From Pseudomonadota bacterium (GTDB lineage Bacteria; Pseudomonadota; Gammaproteobacteria; Steroidobacterales; Steroidobacteraceae): DNA of 64,000 bases. Shown here piece after piece: positions 36,327 to 45,365 of the stretch. The stretch covers positions 3,679,716 to 3,743,715 of the forward strand of contig JBBCGI010000001.1 of NCBI GenBank assembly GCA_037200975.1, in the 5' to 3' direction. Under the pieces are notes generated by a model. The model did no database searches. It was not told the DNA's origin and saw only the letters and a list, made by a program, of their open reading frames with translations. The position numbers were made by a program, and so were the translations under genes. The first letter of the stretch is position 1; each line of letters opens with the position of its first letter.

Positions 36327-37559
36327 TCAGCCGTTCGCCGACTGGTTGCTGATCAGCTTCTCGGCTTCCACGCGGCCCTTCTTGAATACGTCCTCGAGGC
36401 CCGCTTCGCGCAGGAAGCTGGCGTCGATCCGCGCCGAGCTGTCGATGCCGGCGCCGGCGGGGCGCGCCTGCGCGCCCGCCTCGGTCATCTCCTCGACCAG
36501 GCCGCTCGCGATGTGTACCGCGGCCACCAGCGCACGCGATTCCGGGGCGACATCGTTCGGCCGGTGATGGAAAGCCACGGCCTCGACGATCGGGAACGGG
36601 ATACCCCACAACCCGAGTAGATAGGCCCCGACCTCGGCATGTGTGACGCCGAAGATCTCGCGCTCGGCGGTGGCGCTGTCGCCGTTGAGCTGTTTCTTGC
36701 GTTCCAGCGCGCGCACGTAATCGGGCGGGGCGGCGTGCAGCAGCACCAGCGCGCCGATGTCGTGCAGCAGGCCGGCGGTGAAGGCCGCGTCCGCCAGTGC
36801 CGGGTTCGAGACGATCTTCTTGGCGAGGATGGCCGTCAGCATCGAATGATGTTGCAGGCGATCCGGAGAGAACCCCTTGACCTCGCTGATGGCCTTGTCG
36901 GAGAACGAGGTGCTGCCGAGCACCAGCGACTTGATGATCTCGACGCCGAGATAGGTGACCGCGGGCCGGATGCTGACGATCTTCTGCCCCAGGCCGAAGT
37001 ACGCGGAGTTCACCAGCTGCAGCACCTTGGCGCAGACCGCCGCATCCATCTCGATGACCTTGGTGAATTGCGCGCTGTCGGCCTTCGGGTCCGCGGCGAG
37101 CCGCGCCAGTTCGTTGTAGGTCGACGGCACGGCCGGAATCCGCTCGAGTTTGCCCACCAACGCGGTCAACGCGGGGTTCTGCATGAGCTTGTGCAGCGCA
37201 TGGGTCTGTTCGATCACCGCGCGCAGCGTTTCGCCGTCGCAGGGCTTGTGCAGGAACTGATGCGTGACGGGCAGCGCGCGCATGATGGATTCACGCTCGG
37301 CCTGGCCCGACAACACGATGCGGGCCGCGGCCGGGAAGTCGCGCTGGATATGACGCAGCAGTTCGGCGCCGTCCATGCCCGGCATGCGCATGTCGGTGAT
37401 GACGACGTCCGCGGGAGTCTTTTTCATCTCCTCGAGCGCCTGTTGGCCGCCGAGTGCGAAGGTCATTTCCCAGCGTTTGCGTTCCTTGCGCAGGGAATTT
37501 CGCAGGCCATCGAGAATGGCCTGTTCATCATCGACGAATAACACGTGTAACGAGGTCAT
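36327..37559 (-). CDS. Response regulator with HDOD output domain
   Basis: 410-residue cytoplasmic protein. An N-terminal receiver has acidic residues VDDEQ (9-13), phospho-acceptor Asp56 (VVITDMRMPGMDG) and a conserved Lys near 106 (HKPCDG). An HDOD domain (about 140-340) follows, with FTAGLLHDIGALVLLHAA and AVAFHHRPND; HDOD domains relate to HD-GYP hydrolases but normally lack activity and act in signalling. ATG 37559 overlaps the kinase stop by 4 nt, so the two form a two-component pair. The output target is unknown. Confidence 0.9.
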   Translation of the reverse strand: MTSLHVLFVDDEQAILDGLRNSLRKERKRWEMTFALGGQQALEEMKKTPADVVITDMRMPGMDGAELLRHIQRDFPAAARIVLSGQAERESIMRALPVTHQFLHKPCDGETLRAVIEQTHALHKLMQNPALTALVGKLERIPAVPSTYNELARLAADPKADSAQFTKVIEMDAAVCAKVLQLVNSAYFGLGQKIVSIRPAVTYLGVEIIKSLVLGSTSFSDKAISEVKGFSPDRLQHHSMLTAILAKKIVSNPALADAAFTAGLLHDIGALVLLHAAPPDYVRALERKKQLNGDSATAEREIFGVTHAEVGAYLLGLWGIPFPIVEAVAFHHRPNDVAPESRALVAAVHIASGLVEEMTEAGAQARPAGAGIDSSARIDASFLREAGLEDVFKKGRVEAEKLISNQSANG

Positions 37560-39442
37560 GCGGCAGCCTGCTTGTGGGTGGTCTCTTGGTGGGAAGAAAG
37601 GGCCGTCGAGCCCGCATCCGACACGGGTAGCCGGATGAAGAACGTCGTCCCTTTGCCCGTCTCGGTTTCGAAGTGAAGCGATCCTTTGAGTTTCTCGACC
37701 ACGAGCCCGCGCGACAACGCGAGACCCTGGCCCGTGCCACGACCGACTTCCTTGGTCGTGACGAAGGGTTCGAAGATGCGACTGCGCACCGCTTCGGGGA
37801 TGCCGTCGCCGGTGTCGCCGATCGAGACCTGGACGAAGTCTCCGATGGTGCAGGTGCGCACCGTGATGCGGCCCTTCTTGCTCGTGCCTTCGACCACTTC
37901 TTCGATCGCGTGCGCGGCGTTGAGCAGCAGGTTGAGCACCACCTGGTTGAAGTCGCCGGCGTGGCAATGCACGGTCGGGATCTCGCCGAAATCCGTTTCG
38001 ACTTCCGCGACCGTCTTGTATTCGTTGCGCGCCATGTTGAGGGTCGTCTTGATGGCGCGGTTCAGATCGACGTCGGCCATGTTGCGCGTATCCGGATGCG
38101 CGAACTCGGTCATCGATTTGACGATCGAGCCGACGCGCGCGATGCCTTCGAGCGCTCGGTCCAGCGCGTCGGGCGCGTTCTCGAGGAAATAATCGACGTC
38201 GGCCGCTTCGTCGGTGTCATGCGCCTTCTTGGCCGCGCCGACCACGTCCTTGCCGGACAGGGCGCCGGCAGCGAGCGCGCGGTAATCGGCCAGGGCGTGC
38301 GGCACGTCCTTCAACGCGTGGCGCACGAATCGCACGCTGTCGGAGATGAATTGCACGGAGGTGTTGATCTCGTGCGCGACGCCGGCGGCGATGCGGCCGA
38401 CGGATTCGAGTTTCTGCCCCTGCGCCTGCTCGCGCACCATGTGGCGCGCTTCGGTGACGTCGATCATCAGGCCGCGCAGAAAACGCATGTCGTCGACCAG
38501 CTCGCAGGAAATCGTCCAGCGCAGCTCCACGACGCGATCGTCAGCCGTCACCACGGAGCACAGGGTCTCGAACGTGCCCGGCACACATTCGTCGAGCTCG
38601 CGGCGCGCCTGCGCCTCACGCTCGCGCGGCAACAGCGCATCGAGGAACCCGCTCTGCTTCCAGCTCGCCTCCGGAATGCCCAGCATCTTTTCGGCCTGCG
38701 GCCCCACGTAGGTGAAGCGGCCGTGGGCGAGATCGAGCTCGAACGGAATGGCGCGCGTCGTCTCGGCGATCAGCCGGTACTGCTCGCGGCTGCGTTTGAG
38801 CTCGGCGGTGCGGGAGTCCATGTTCGCGGCCGTCAGTTCGTTGGTGAGCTGCAGGTCGGCGATGACGTCCGCGAAATTGCGCACGGTCTTGAGGTTCTGG
38901 TAGACGACGAACATGAGGATCAACGCCTCGGCTGCGATCCAGACGGAGTGATCGAAGACGCGCCACCAGGCAGTGGCTCCGATCGCAAAGGAGTCGGGCA
39001 GCAACAGGATGCGAATCAGAGGATAGGCGATGCCGGCCAGCGTGGCGGTCACCAGCACCATGCGATCGCGATAGAAAGCAAGGAAGGCGAGCGACACGAA
39101 CATGTGGAACTGCGCTTCGGGGCGGCCTTCGAGCAACCACATGAACAGCGCCGACCAGGCCATCTGGCACAGCGCCACGAAATGCCGCGACCACCAGGCG
39201 TACGGGGCGGCGCGGGCGAACAGGATCGGCGGTACACACAACATTCCGCCCAGGATGAAGGTGAAGGCAACGCTCGACTCCCCGGGCAGCGCCGTTCTCC
39301 AGGCGAGCGCGACGGCGGCCACCCACTGGATCGCGAACAGCAGCCGGAACGTCGCATGGATGCCCACGGTGAGTTGCGCCACGACATCGTGACGCACTTC
39401 ACGGGCACGAGCCGCGCGCTGCGTTGAATCCAGTTCGATCAC
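37556..39442 (-). CDS. Membrane sensor histidine kinase paired with the HDOD regulator
   Basis: 628-residue kinase. The N-terminal region has about six transmembrane helices (roughly 20-190, MASE-like), then a coiled coil (about 200-240), a PAS/PAC domain (about 245-355), a dimerisation domain with His357 (GVAHEINTSVQF) and a C-terminal ATPase domain (NLLLNAAHAIEE, GDTGDGIPE, GTGQGLALSR). The H-box followed by an insert of about 60 residues resembles NtrB-like kinases of other HDOD pairs. GTG 39442 is chosen for AGGG at proper spacing; longer versions start in poor sequence. The signal is unknown. Confidence 0.88.
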   Translation of the reverse strand: MIELDSTQRAARAREVRHDVVAQLTVGIHATFRLLFAIQWVAAVALAWRTALPGESSVAFTFILGGMLCVPPILFARAAPYAWWSRHFVALCQMAWSALFMWLLEGRPEAQFHMFVSLAFLAFYRDRMVLVTATLAGIAYPLIRILLLPDSFAIGATAWWRVFDHSVWIAAEALILMFVVYQNLKTVRNFADVIADLQLTNELTAANMDSRTAELKRSREQYRLIAETTRAIPFELDLAHGRFTYVGPQAEKMLGIPEASWKQSGFLDALLPREREAQARRELDECVPGTFETLCSVVTADDRVVELRWTISCELVDDMRFLRGLMIDVTEARHMVREQAQGQKLESVGRIAAGVAHEINTSVQFISDSVRFVRHALKDVPHALADYRALAAGALSGKDVVGAAKKAHDTDEAADVDYFLENAPDALDRALEGIARVGSIVKSMTEFAHPDTRNMADVDLNRAIKTTLNMARNEYKTVAEVETDFGEIPTVHCHAGDFNQVVLNLLLNAAHAIEEVVEGTSKKGRITVRTCTIGDFVQVSIGDTGDGIPEAVRSRIFEPFVTTKEVGRGTGQGLALSRGLVVEKLKGSLHFETETGKGTTFFIRLPVSDAGSTALSSHQETTHKQAAA

Positions 39443-39519
39443 GATATTCCCTGCTGTTTCCTGGTGCCGACTCCGGTTGTCTCCCGGCTTTATCGGCCCA
39501 TAACAGGGCACGCTTTAGG

Positions 39520-40305
39520 CTATTTCCGCGCCGGGCCGGGGAAAAATGCGTTCGTTTTCAAGACGTAGTCGGCATACTGCGGCCGCCGTTTGCCGATGTC
39601 CTTTTCCAGCAGCGAGACACCCGAAACGCGCAGCAGCAGGAAGGTCATCAGCAGCGGGCCGGCAATCGCCCACCAGGCGCCGGCGGCCAGCGCGATGAGA
39701 TAGAAGCCCCACCAGATGCAGAACTCGCCAAAGTAGTTAGGGTGGCGGGTGTAGCGCCACAGGCCCCGATCCATGACCTTGCCGGCATTGACCGGATCGC
39801 GCTTGAACCGCGCCAGCTGCCGGTCGCCGACGGCTTCGAAAATCATGCCGGTGAGCCACAGGAAGATCCCGGCGTAGTCGAGCCAGCCGATCGGCGCATT
39901 GCTGGCGAAAGCCCCGAGCAGCGGCAGCGAGATGACCCAGGCGAGCAAGGCCTGCAGCCAGAACACCAGCCACAGACTCTTGAGCGCGAAACGGGGCTGG
40001 TTGCGCGCGCGAATCTCCTGGTAGCGGTGATCCTCACCTTTGCCGATGTTGCGCGCCGTGATGTAGAACGACAGCCGCGCGGCCCAGATGGCGAGCAGCC
40101 ACAACTCGAACGCGAGCCGCGGCGCGCGCGGATCGGCACCGAGGCCGTAGATCACGCCCGCCGCGAAGAACAACAGGCTCCACAGCGAATCGACGATGGC
40201 GACGTTGCGCAGCGGCAGCGAGAGCAGCCAGGTGAGGGTGGCCGCGACCACCAGCACCGGCAAAGCCGACACCCAGACGTGGAAGTCGAAGGCCGCGCCG
40301 CTCAA
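39520..40305 (-). CDS. DUF1295 (steroid 5-alpha-reductase-like) membrane protein
   Basis: 261-residue protein with about six transmembrane segments. The DUF1295 signature is present: VDSLWSLLFF near 34, the RYQEIR block, WRYTRHPNYFGEFCIWWGF (about 185-205) and SLLEKDIGKRRPQYADY near the end. The family resembles isoprenylcysteine methyltransferases and steroid 5-alpha-reductases; actual substrates are largely unknown. TTG 40305 forms a TTGA overlap with the PuuB stop, giving a typical length; GTG 40272 is an alternative. Coupling to puuB is unusual and its role in polyamine use is unclear. Confidence 0.78.
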   Translation of the reverse strand: MSGAAFDFHVWVSALPVLVVAATLTWLLSLPLRNVAIVDSLWSLLFFAAGVIYGLGADPRAPRLAFELWLLAIWAARLSFYITARNIGKGEDHRYQEIRARNQPRFALKSLWLVFWLQALLAWVISLPLLGAFASNAPIGWLDYAGIFLWLTGMIFEAVGDRQLARFKRDPVNAGKVMDRGLWRYTRHPNYFGEFCIWWGFYLIALAAGAWWAIAGPLLMTFLLLRVSGVSLLEKDIGKRRPQYADYVLKTNAFFPGPARK

Positions 40306-41588
40306 AGCAGGTCCAGGATGCGGAACCAGAGCATGGCCAGCACCAGCGCGGGCCGCCGGAAGTAGGTGCCGCCGGGGAAATCCATGTGCGGAATGCGGCC
40401 GTACATGTCGAATCGCTCCGCGGTGCCCGCGACCACTTCGCTCACCAGTTTGCCGGCCATGCCGGAGATGACCATGCCATGCCCGGACAAGCCCTGCACG
40501 AAGAGCGCGTTCGGCCCGAGACGCCCGAAATGCGGCGCGCGATTCATCGTGATGTCGAGAAATCCGCCCCAAGCGTATTCGATACGTACGTCGTCGAGTT
40601 GCGGAAACACCTTGGCGATGCGTTTGCGCAGCACACGCGCGGAATCGAAACCCTCGATGCCGGAATAACTGACGCGGCCGCCGAACAGCAGCCGGTGATC
40701 GGCCGACAGGCGAAAGTAGTCGAGGATCCAGTTCATGTCGGCGGCCGCGGCGTTGTTGGCGATCAGCGCGCGCGCGCGCTGCGCGCCGAGCGGCTGCGTG
40801 GCGGCGACATACGTGCCGATATCCATCAGTTTGCGCGCCAGCGAGGGCACCAGCCGGCCTAACAAGGCGCCTCCCGCGATCACCAGGTGCCGCGCGCGCA
40901 CGCTGCCATGCGCCGTGTGCACGATGCTGTCGGCGGTGGCGTTCTGGGAGACGTCGAGCTTCGTGACCCAGGAGTTCTCGAAGATGCGGACCCCGGCGTC
41001 GGCCGCGGCGCGGGCCAGGCCGAGCGTGTAGCGGTAGGGGTGCAGGTGTCCGCCGTTGGAATCGTGCAGGGCGCTGGTGTAACGATCGCTCGCGATCAAC
41101 GTGCGCAATTCCTCACGTTCCACCAAGCGGATGCTGTGGTAGTCGTAGCGCGAACGCAGGGTCTCGACTTCCTCGCGCAGCGTGTCGTCGTGACGGCGCT
41201 TCATCCCGAGAATCATGTGGCCGGGCACATAGTCGCAGTCGATCGAATGTTTCGCGATCAGCTCGCGTTGCAGCTGCAGGCCTTCGATGGACACATCCCA
41301 CATGCGGCGCGCGTCGGCCGCGCCGACCGCCTTTTCCAGCGTGGACTGCTCGCAGGCGTACCCCATGATCGATTGGCCGCCGCTGCGCCCGGAACCGCCG
41401 TAACCGACATGTCTGGCTTCGAGCAGCGCCACGCGCAGACCGCGCTGCGCCAGGTGCAGGGCGGCCGAAACGCCGGAAATGCCGCCGCCGACCACGCACA
41501 CATCGAAGGTGTGGTCGCCCGCGAGCGGCGCGTGCGGCGGTGGCGCGGGCGTCAACGCATAGTAGAAATTCCGGGCGTCCGCGGTCAT
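40302..41588 (-). CDS. puuB: Gamma-glutamylputrescine oxidase PuuB (FAD-dependent)
   Basis: 428-residue FAD-dependent amine oxidase of the DAO/GlpO type. The dinucleotide motif GGGISG is at 34-39, followed by EARHVGYGGSGRSGGQ (about 57-72), typical of PuuB. It oxidises gamma-glutamylputrescine to the aminoaldehyde used by PuuC, releasing ammonia and peroxide. It lies 4 nt after the PuuA-like ligase and overlaps the DUF1295 gene. Family members can act on other amines; context strongly supports the assignment. Confidence 0.88.
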   Translation of the reverse strand: MTADARNFYYALTPAPPPHAPLAGDHTFDVCVVGGGISGVSAALHLAQRGLRVALLEARHVGYGGSGRSGGQSIMGYACEQSTLEKAVGAADARRMWDVSIEGLQLQRELIAKHSIDCDYVPGHMILGMKRRHDDTLREEVETLRSRYDYHSIRLVEREELRTLIASDRYTSALHDSNGGHLHPYRYTLGLARAAADAGVRIFENSWVTKLDVSQNATADSIVHTAHGSVRARHLVIAGGALLGRLVPSLARKLMDIGTYVAATQPLGAQRARALIANNAAAADMNWILDYFRLSADHRLLFGGRVSYSGIEGFDSARVLRKRIAKVFPQLDDVRIEYAWGGFLDITMNRAPHFGRLGPNALFVQGLSGHGMVISGMAGKLVSEVVAGTAERFDMYGRIPHMDFPGGTYFRRPALVLAMLWFRILDLL

Positions 41589-41592
41589 GGCG

Positions 41593-42963
41593 TCAAAGAG
41601 GCCCGAGGTAACGCGCGATCTCGAGCGGCGTGACGAACGAATTGAACTCTTCCATCTCGGCGCGTTTCACCACCGAAAAGAGGTTGACGAACGGTGCGCC
41701 GAGCGCTGCGCGCGCGAACTCGCTGGTGGAAAATTTTTCGATGGCCTGCGACCAGTTCGTAGGCAGCGGTTCTCCATCCTGGACGTAGGCGTTGCCGGTG
41801 AGTACCGCGGGTGGTTCGAGCTCGTGTTCGAGCCCGTGCAACATGCCGGCCAGCACCCAGGCGAGCACGAGATAGGGGTTCGCATCCGCGCCCGCGAGCC
41901 GGTGTTCGATTCGCAGGTTGTCCGGATCGGAGGCCGGGACGCGAATCGCCGAACCGCGATTGTTGATCGACCAGGTGGGATGCAGCGGGACGTACGCTTC
42001 ACTGCGGAAACGCCGATAGGAGTTCGGTCCCGGTGCGCACAAAGCCATCCCTTCGGCGAGTGTCACGAGCGTGCCGGCGATCACGTGCCGCAGCCGCGGA
42101 CTGTCGAGCGGATTCGCCGCGGCGAAAATGTTCTTGCCAGCCGCGTCGAGCAGGCTGACGTGGATGTGTAATCCGCTGCCGGCCATGTCGCGATAGGGTT
42201 TCGGCAGGAACGTCGCCTCGCAGCCGTGCGCGCGCGCCACGCTCTTGACGACGCGCTTGAAGCGCAACGCCTCGTCGCAGACGCGCAGCGCATCGGGCGC
42301 GTGCTGCAGGTTCACTTCGTACTGGCCGGGGCCGTATTCGGCGAGCGCGGAGGTGGCCGGTACGTCCTGCAGGCGCGCCACGCGGTCGATCTCGGCCAGC
42401 AGGTTCGAATACTCGTTGAGATCCGTCATCGAGTTGATCTGCGTGCGGTATTCGCGCCGGCCGGTCAGCGGGCCGCGCGGCGGCTGCGGCTGTCCCTGCG
42501 CGTCGCGCTCCGCGTCGACCAGATAGAACTCGTATTCCATCGCCACGACGGGCGTGAGGCCGAGCCGCGTGAAACGCCCGAGCACGCCCGCCAACAGGTG
42601 GCGCGGATCGCCGAAGAACGGCGTGCCGTCATGGTCATGCATCGTCAGCTGCAGCTGCGCGACGCCATCCGCGGCGGCCCACGGCACCGGTACCAGTGTC
42701 CCGGGGATGGGCATGCAGGGGCGATCCGCGTCGCCGTCCGCGAACCCCAGGCCCGATGCCTCGACGGTGCCCCCTTCGATGTCGAGCGCGAACATCGAGC
42801 CGGGCAGGGGCATGCCGCGTTTGAAGACGCCGGCAATGCCGGCCCGATCGATACGTTTGCCGCGCTCGATCGTGTTCAGGTCGTTGACGAAGGCATCGAA
42901 GAACCGGATCTCCGGGTGATCGGCCAGAAAGCGCTCGAGCATCGATTCGGCGGCGCGGGTCAT
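41593..42963 (-). CDS. puuA: Glutamine-synthetase-like gamma-glutamylputrescine ligase PuuA
   Basis: 456-residue ATP-dependent ligase of the glutamine-synthetase fold. Visible features: AMEYEFYLVD (metal-binding Glu), EYGPGQYEVN, GSGLHIHVSL (ATP/metal His) and NRGSAIRVPASD plus RIEHRLAGADANPYL. PuuA joins glutamate to putrescine, the first step of the glutamylated pathway. ATG 42963 matches the expected N-terminus (MTRAAESMLERFLADHPEI); upstream frames are poor. It is the first gene of a puuA-puuB-DUF1295 unit, divergent from puuD. A second, clearly different family member is at 44015. Confidence 0.85.
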   Translation of the reverse strand: MTRAAESMLERFLADHPEIRFFDAFVNDLNTIERGKRIDRAGIAGVFKRGMPLPGSMFALDIEGGTVEASGLGFADGDADRPCMPIPGTLVPVPWAAADGVAQLQLTMHDHDGTPFFGDPRHLLAGVLGRFTRLGLTPVVAMEYEFYLVDAERDAQGQPQPPRGPLTGRREYRTQINSMTDLNEYSNLLAEIDRVARLQDVPATSALAEYGPGQYEVNLQHAPDALRVCDEALRFKRVVKSVARAHGCEATFLPKPYRDMAGSGLHIHVSLLDAAGKNIFAAANPLDSPRLRHVIAGTLVTLAEGMALCAPGPNSYRRFRSEAYVPLHPTWSINNRGSAIRVPASDPDNLRIEHRLAGADANPYLVLAWVLAGMLHGLEHELEPPAVLTGNAYVQDGEPLPTNWSQAIEKFSTSEFARAALGAPFVNLFSVVKRAEMEEFNSFVTPLEIARYLGPL

Positions 42964-43230
42964 GAGAGGTCCAGTGTTTATTATTCTAGACGCCGACTGA
43001 CGTCCAAGCGCCGCAGCATATGCCCGCCCCCGGAGGGCAGGCAAACAGGCTGCGAGGCCGATTTAGTGCCTGCAATGGCCGCAGCGCGGCCTGCATTGGC
43101 TCAAGCCTTCGTACCCCCGGCTGTGGTCTAATGACCGCCCTCGCCCTGACCGCAGGTGCGAGTCCGTAAAAGATAATAGACAGCGCACGTATCGGCCCAT
43201 GAGGGCCATCCGCGTGAAAGCGTCGTGTTT
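42964..43230. promoter_or_regulatory. Divergent puuA/puuD control region
   Basis: This 267-nt gap contains AT-rich patches next to both start codons against a GC-rich middle. On the plus strand GATAAT (43172-43177) could be a -10 for puuD; on the minus strand AATAAT/TAGAAT (about 42980-42988) could serve puuA. A bulged hairpin (AATG-GCCGC / GCGGC-CTG-CATT, 43074-43097) lies near the middle and might be an operator. No PuuR consensus was recognised. Confidence 0.4.
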
Positions 43231-43977
43231 ATGAAAAGCAGACCTGTCATTGGCATCCCGGCGGACAGACGCATGATCGGGCCGCATCCGTTTCATGCCG
43301 TCGGCGAGAAGTACATCACCGCGGTCGTACAGGCGGCAGACTGCCTGCCGCTGCTGATCCCGGTGCTCGAAACGCCGCTCGACGTCACCGAGATCCTGGC
43401 GCGCGTCGACGGTATTTTTTTCCCGGGCAGCCCGTCGAACGTGGAGCCCGCGCGTTACGCTGGGCCGGCCAGTGTGCCGGGCACATTGCACGACCCGCAT
43501 CGCGACGCGACTACGCTGTCGTTGATTCCGCGCGCGGTGGCGAGCGGGATTCCGGTGTTCGGCGTGTGCCGCGGATTTCAGGAGATGAACGTCGCCATGG
43601 GCGGCACGCTGCACCAGCGCGTGCAGGAAGTGCCCGGGCTCAACGACCATCGCGAGGACAAGGAACAGCCGCTCGACGTGCAGTACGCCCCGGCGCACGA
43701 AGTGACGCTCGAGCCGGGCTCGTGGTTGCGCCGGCTGGCCGGCACGGAGCGCGTGCAGGTGAATTCGCTGCACGCGCAGGGCGTCGATGTGCTCGCGCCG
43801 GATCTGGCTGTCGAGGCGCGGGCGCCCGACGGTTTGATCGAAGCCTTCAGCGTGAAGGGCAGCCCGAGTTTTGCGCTCGCGGTGCAGTGGCACCCCGAGT
43901 GGAAGGTGATGAGCAACGAATTTTCGAAGGCGCTGTTTGCCGAGTTCGGCAAGGCGGCGCGTAAAAAGACTAGTTAG
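43231..43977 (+). CDS. puuD: Gamma-glutamyl-GABA hydrolase PuuD
   Basis: 248-residue class I glutamine amidotransferase-like hydrolase. The nucleophile Cys113 lies in FGVCRGFQEMN and the His221/Glu223 pair in WHPEW, as in PuuD, which splits gamma-glutamyl-GABA into glutamate and GABA. ATG 43231 is preferred; GTG 43225 two codons earlier is possible, and neither has a strong ribosome site. It opens the plus-strand polyamine series leading to a GS-like ligase, SpuC and the ABC transporter. Confidence 0.9.
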   Translation: MKSRPVIGIPADRRMIGPHPFHAVGEKYITAVVQAADCLPLLIPVLETPLDVTEILARVDGIFFPGSPSNVEPARYAGPASVPGTLHDPHRDATTLSLIPRAVASGIPVFGVCRGFQEMNVAMGGTLHQRVQEVPGLNDHREDKEQPLDVQYAPAHEVTLEPGSWLRRLAGTERVQVNSLHAQGVDVLAPDLAVEARAPDGLIEAFSVKGSPSFALAVQWHPEWKVMSNEFSKALFAEFGKAARKKTS

Positions 43978-44014
43978 GCCGAGAAATCAGGCCAGGAAAA
44001 TCAGGATAGAGCCC

Positions 44015-45355
44015 ATGGCAAACGAAATCAGACAGTTCCTGCGCGACCACGGCATCTCCGAAGTCGAGGCCATCATCCCGGACATGGCCGGCATCGCGCG
44101 CGGCAAGATCATGCCCGCCGAGAAATTCGGCGAGGAAGAGGGCATGCGCCTGCCGGAAAGCATTTTCCTGCAGACGGTGACCGGCGATTACCCGCCCGAC
44201 ACCGACAAGGCGATGAGCCCGGCCGAGATCGACATCATCCTCAAGGCCGACCCGCGCACCGTGCGGCGCGTGCCCTGGGCGGCCGAGCCGACCGCGCAGG
44301 TGATCCACGACTGCTTCTATGCGGACGGCCGGCGCGTCGGCATGGCGCCGCGCGGCGTGTTGCGCCACATCCTCGAGATGTACGCACAGCGCGGCTGGGA
44401 ACCGGTGGTCGCGCCGGAGCTCGAGTTCTACCTGGTCGAACCCAACATCGACGCGGACTATCCGCTCAAGCCACCGGTGGGCCGCTCGGGCCGCGCCGAA
44501 CCCGGCCGCCAGAGCTACAGCATCGCCGCGGTCAACGAATTCGATCCGCTGTTCGACGACATGTACCAGTTCTGCGAAGACCAGGACATCGAGATCGACA
44601 CGCTGATCCACGAGGACGGCGCGGCGCAGATGGAAATCAACCTGCTGCATGGCAACGCCCTCGATCTCGCCGATCAGGCCTTCCTCTTCAAGCGCACCGC
44701 GCGCGAAGCGGCGCTGCGCCACAAGATGTACGCGACGTTCATGGCCAAGCCGCACGCGAAGGAGCCCGGCAGCGCGATGCACATCCACCAGAGCATCGTG
44801 GACACCAAGACGCGCAAGAACATCTTCTCGAGCGCCGATGGCACGCCGACGCCGTTGTTCTTCTCGCATATCGCGGGCCTGCAGAAATACCTGCCGGCGG
44901 CCATGGCCCTGCTGGCGCCGAACGTCAATTCGTACCGCCGCATCTCGCGTTTCCAGCTCGCGCCGATCAACGTGCAGTGGGGTTATGACAATCGCACCGC
45001 CGGGCTGCGCGTGCCGGCCTCCGAGTCCGAGGCGCGCCGCGTGGAAAACCGCCTGGCGGGAGCCGATGCGAATCCCTACATCGCGATCGCCACCTCGCTC
45101 GCCTGCGGCTACCTCGGCATGGTCGAGGGACTGCAGCCCTCCGAACCCATCTCGGGTTCGGCGCACCTGCTGCCGTTCTCGCTGCCGCGGTCGCTCGACG
45201 ACGCCATCCGCGAGCTGCGCGAGTGCGAACCGCTGGTGCGGATCCTCGGCGACCCGTTCATCTCTGCGTACACCATCGTCAAGGAAGCCGAGTACGAAGT
45301 GTTCCTGCAGGTGATCAGCTCCTGGGAACGCGAGCATCTGCTGTTGAACGTCTAG
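44015..45355 (+). CDS. Second glutamine-synthetase-like ligase (PuuA/SpuI-type)
   Basis: 446-residue GS-fold ligase, different in sequence from the 41593 gene. It begins with EAIIPDMAGIARGKIMPAEK and carries PELEFYLVEP (metal Glu), EDGAAQMEINLLHG, GSAMHIHQSI and NRLAGADANPYIAI. It matches the type encoded next to SpuC in pseudomonads (SpuI/SpuB or PuuA), which glutamylate polyamines. The AGGATA ribosome site precedes ATG 44015 at 6 nt, and the gene sits 37 nt after puuD. Two such ligases suggest division between polyamine substrates; which uses putrescine cannot be read from sequence. Confidence 0.85.
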   Translation: MANEIRQFLRDHGISEVEAIIPDMAGIARGKIMPAEKFGEEEGMRLPESIFLQTVTGDYPPDTDKAMSPAEIDIILKADPRTVRRVPWAAEPTAQVIHDCFYADGRRVGMAPRGVLRHILEMYAQRGWEPVVAPELEFYLVEPNIDADYPLKPPVGRSGRAEPGRQSYSIAAVNEFDPLFDDMYQFCEDQDIEIDTLIHEDGAAQMEINLLHGNALDLADQAFLFKRTAREAALRHKMYATFMAKPHAKEPGSAMHIHQSIVDTKTRKNIFSSADGTPTPLFFSHIAGLQKYLPAAMALLAPNVNSYRRISRFQLAPINVQWGYDNRTAGLRVPASESEARRVENRLAGADANPYIAIATSLACGYLGMVEGLQPSEPISGSAHLLPFSLPRSLDDAIRELRECEPLVRILGDPFISAYTIVKEAEYEVFLQVISSWEREHLLLNV

Positions 45356-45365
45356 GAAACCGCCC

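Noticed and set aside
37673-39427. A 584-codon open frame on the plus strand opposite the histidine kinase
   Set aside because: It is the shadow of the kinase gene: residue composition is biased and no domain is seen, while the minus strand has full kinase motifs.
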